A stretch of DNA of 64,000 nucleotides, taken from assembly GCA_964587655.1 (NCBI GenBank), contig CAZPMT010000008.1, positions 1 through 64,000 on the forward strand. The letters are read 5' to 3'. The notes beneath the pieces are model-generated. The model was not told the DNA's origin. It worked only from the letters and a program-made list of their open reading frames with translations, and did no database searches. Both the position numbers and the translations under genes were made by a program. Positions within the stretch are counted from its first letter, which is position 1. Each line of letters begins with the position of its first letter. The DNA is from CAZPMT01 sp964587655. Its GTDB lineage: Bacteria > Hydrogenedentota > Hydrogenedentia > Hydrogenedentales > SLHB01. Positions 62,215 to 64,000 of the stretch are shown here, piece after piece.

Positions 62215-63264
62215 TTATGTCCGCTTGAACGCGGCGAGGGTCTTCCAGGCACATTTCTCCCACGTGTATTCCGCCGCGACCTGGCGCCCGTACTTGACGC
62301 GGTTGAGGCGCTGTTCGGGCGACTCTTCGATGGCCCACCGGGTCGACGCGACCATCGATGACAAGCTCTCCGGATTGAAGTAGATGGGGGCGTCGCCGGC
62401 CACCTCGGGTATGCCGCCGGTGCGTGAAGTGACGACCGGTACTCCCGCGCGCATCGCTTCGAGGACCGTGATTCCTGAGCCCTCGTGTATGCCCGGCTGG
62501 ATAAACACGTCGCAATGCTGGTACAAACCCGCCAGGTACGTGGTGGGGCAGGCCTCGACACGGATCACGCGCGGGCCCCAGTCATCGGGTTCCGCTTCGC
62601 CCGGGGCGCCAGCGACGACCAAATTGTGGGGGACCTCATCTTTGATGATGTCGAACGCCTTGCGAAGGCGGGCTATGTTTCGAAACGGGTGCGTGCCGCC
62701 GACCGCGAGCAGAAACGGCTCCTGGATGGCGCAGTTGTGGGGCTGTCCGAAGGCCGGGTCCACGCCGAGCGGCGCGACGATGACCTTGTTGAGTGGAATC
62801 TCGAGGAGTTCGAGGAACTTCCTTTGCAGGAATTCCGAAGGCGCCACAATCGCCGGCGCGGCGGTACAGATGCGCTTGGCGAGTTTCGGGTTCGGGGCCG
62901 TCCTACGGTTCTCGCGCTGATATTCCTCCTCGAACTTGCGGAGGTCGAGCGTGTACAACACCAACGGAACAGACAAACGTGACGGCGCGGCCCACAATGA
63001 CGAGAACACCAAGTCCACACGGCGGCGGCGCACCGCACGGTCGAGTTGCGATTCCGCGCCTCCGAAGACGCCGAATCGAACGGCGCCCTCGATACACTCT
63101 CGGTCCCAGCCCTCGAATGCGCCGTGGTTGTCCGGATCGGTGAAGATCACAAACTGCGTGTCGGGCTGGAGCTGACGCATCTTCGTGAGCACCATGCGGA
63201 GGTAGCGGCTCTCGCCGCCACCGTAGCGCACGTCCAGCGTCAGCGCGTTAATTCCTGTAAGCAT
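62215..63264 (-). CDS. GT4-family glycosyltransferase
   Basis: 349 residues, GT-B fold without signal peptide. The donor-binding E-x7-E region is EGSGITVLEAMRAGVPVVTS near residue 265, and LLAVGGTHPFRNIARL is the typical hinge strand. The acceptor is unknown. The ATG at 63264 has only a weak ribosome site. Upstream on the same strand are a small APS-kinase-like gene and a phosphatase-like gene; downstream two DUF488 genes. Confidence 0.88.
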   Translation of the reverse strand: MLTGINALTLDVRYGGGESRYLRMVLTKMRQLQPDTQFVIFTDPDNHGAFEGWDRECIEGAVRFGVFGGAESQLDRAVRRRRVDLVFSSLWAAPSRLSVPLVLYTLDLRKFEEEYQRENRRTAPNPKLAKRICTAAPAIVAPSEFLQRKFLELLEIPLNKVIVAPLGVDPAFGQPHNCAIQEPFLLAVGGTHPFRNIARLRKAFDIIKDEVPHNLVVAGAPGEAEPDDWGPRVIRVEACPTTYLAGLYQHCDVFIQPGIHEGSGITVLEAMRAGVPVVTSRTGGIPEVAGDAPIYFNPESLSSMVASTRWAIEESPEQRLNRVKYGRQVAAEYTWEKCAWKTLAAFKRT

Positions 63265-63283
63265 CGATGCCGGATCCCGTCAT

Positions 63284-63676
63284 CTATTCAATATAACCCA
63301 GATCGGCCAGGCGCTTTCGGATCTGCTCTTCTTCTTCTGGCGAATAGTCGTATGATTCGAGCACAATCACCTTGGCCGCCGCGAGTTCATCGAGGATCTT
63401 TTCAGCCGCGAAGTCGGGCGTATCGTTGGCATCAACCTCGATGTCCACGTGCTCGGCACGCGGTTTGACCTTCGGGTGCGTGACGATGACAACAACACCG
63501 TTGCGAACAAGAAGCTCGCATGCATGGGCCGCGGCCTTCATGCTGCCGAAGTGCGCTGCCGCCGCGGCGTCCATGTGTTCGACGTTCCTGCCCATCTCGA
63601 TGAGGCGGACGGTCAGCACCTTTGCGGTCTCGGCAACGTTCGCGCCGCTCAGATTCACCACGATGCCTTTTTCCAT
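63284..63676 (-). CDS. Miniature APS-kinase-like protein without a proper P-loop
   Basis: 130 residues. The layout resembles adenylylsulfate kinase (start KGIVVNLSG; ACELLVRNGVVVIVT; C-terminal EKILDELAA), but the usual GxSGAGKT P-loop is replaced by LSGANVAETAKVL, with no Lys-Thr/Ser for ATP phosphate. At 130 residues it is also shorter than the usual 200. It is probably not an active kinase. A regulatory or binding role next to a phosphatase-like gene is inferred. Confidence 0.7.
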   Translation of the reverse strand: MEKGIVVNLSGANVAETAKVLTVRLIEMGRNVEHMDAAAAAHFGSMKAAAHACELLVRNGVVVIVTHPKVKPRAEHVDIEVDANDTPDFAAEKILDELAAAKVIVLESYDYSPEEEEQIRKRLADLGYIE

Positions 63677-63693
63677 TATAGCAACCCGGTATT

Positions 63694-64000
63694 CTACAGG
63701 ATTCTTCCAGCCATGTCTTCGGGCTTTGCAATGCCGAACAGGTTGAGGAGCGTTGGGGCGATGTCCAGCAGTCCGGCGTCTTTCACCTCTTCACCTCCAC
63801 GACCGGCGCGATCATCCATGATAAAGATACCGTCGAAATCGTGATTCGCGTCATCGGGCCCGGTGTCGTTTTCAAACGTGTAGACGCCGTCGAAACCCAC
63901 CGCGCCCACGGAGCGCCAATCAAGATTGCCGAAGTAGACGATCAAGTCGGGGGCCACGCCATTGACCGTCTCGTACAAGTCACGCGGGCGGAGGGCCTTG
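63694..64000 (-). CDS. Alkaline phosphatase/phosphodiesterase-superfamily protein, 5' part beyond the window
   Basis: The last 102 residues only; the frame stays open to the window edge and the nearest start-like codon (TTG at 63978) is inside the family sequence. The APDLIVYFGNL, FDGIFIMDDRAG and LDIAPTLLNLFGI stretches are typical of the C-terminal metal-binding part of type I phosphodiesterase/alkaline-phosphatase-like proteins. A 17-bp gap separates it from the APS-kinase-like gene. Confidence 0.78.
   Translation of the reverse strand, partial: KALRPRDLYETVNGVAPDLIVYFGNLDWRSVGAVGFDGVYTFENDTGPDDANHDFDGIFIMDDRAGRGGEEVKDAGLLDIAPTLLNLFGIAKPEDMAGRIL

Noticed and set aside
1..64000. CRISPR arrays, tRNA or rRNA genes
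   Set aside because: No regularly spaced direct repeats and no cloverleaf or rRNA-like sequence were noticed in any gap; a dedicated tRNA and CRISPR scan would settle it.

Overview
This is a 64 kb stretch of high-GC bacterial chromosome (about 60% GC by eye) with nearly wall-to-wall protein-coding genes. I saw no rRNA, tRNA or CRISPR array. Several traits together suggest an uncultured or metagenome-derived member of the PVC/Hydrogenedentota/Lentisphaerae neighbourhood. These are many secreted carbohydrate-active enzymes, a Tat-type Gfo/Idh/MocA oxidoreductase, a GxGYxYP protein, URO-D-like methyltransferases, a FliW/CsrA flagellar switch, and short palindromic and tandem intergenic repeats. 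The taxonomic placement is inference; no marker gene in the window proves it.

Layout. 1-9.3 kb: the 3' part of an oligogalacturonate lyase-like gene meets a leftward operon fliW-csrA-unknown-GT/GT/methyltransferase/TPR-CgeB-like GT-GT9, probably for flagellin control and glycosylation. 9.7-15.7 kb: a leftward set of GH2 glycosidase, membrane protein and GxGYxYP protein. 16-27.5 kb: rightward Gfo/Idh/MocA-creatininase fusion, alpha-2-macroglobulin plus penicillin-binding protein 1C, a HAD-like phosphatase, and a tiny leftward YqaE/Pmp3 gene. 27.8-30.3 kb: a di-heme cytochrome and an MNT/HEPN pair. 30.3-33.5 kb: pyrimidine genes pyrD-pyrF-(methyltransferase)-pyrE. 33.8-37.5 kb: PHP hydrolase, GH4, HEAT protein and acylphosphatase. 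37.5-42 kb: methyltransferase, esterase, sialidase, CE7 esterase and a truncated SGNH hydrolase. 42-46.3 kb: zinc ribbon protein, secreted STN-like protein, aldo/keto reductase and a second Gfo/Idh/MocA. 46.3-50.8 kb: membrane-fused spermidine synthase-like protein, purN and a MeTr-like methyltransferase. 50.8-59.7 kb: GH106-like enzyme, URO-D-like methyltransferase, RlmI-like methyltransferase and a large LamG protein. 59.7-61 kb: a toxin-antitoxin cluster. 61.2-64 kb: two overlapping DUF488 genes, a GT4, a mini APS-kinase-like protein and the 3' end of a phosphatase-superfamily gene.

How it fits together. The secreted or predicted sugar enzymes (PL22, GH2, GH106, GH4, sialidase, CE7, LamG/GH-like) with two Gfo/Idh/MocA dehydrogenases and an aldo/keto reductase point to a heterotroph that breaks down complex acidic or deoxy-sugar polysaccharides. 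The MeTr- and URO-D-type proteins could add methyl-group removal from such substrates. Flagellar and envelope functions sit beside them.

The most unusual sequence-level observations are: the FliW/CsrA-glycosyltransferase operon with an unknown third gene; an oxidoreductase-creatininase fusion that keeps an internal ribosome site; an SGNH hydrolase cut off exactly after its first catalytic block; a 29-31 bp palindrome present in two unrelated coding genes; and a nested inverted-repeat element that supplies the stop codon of a neighbouring gene.
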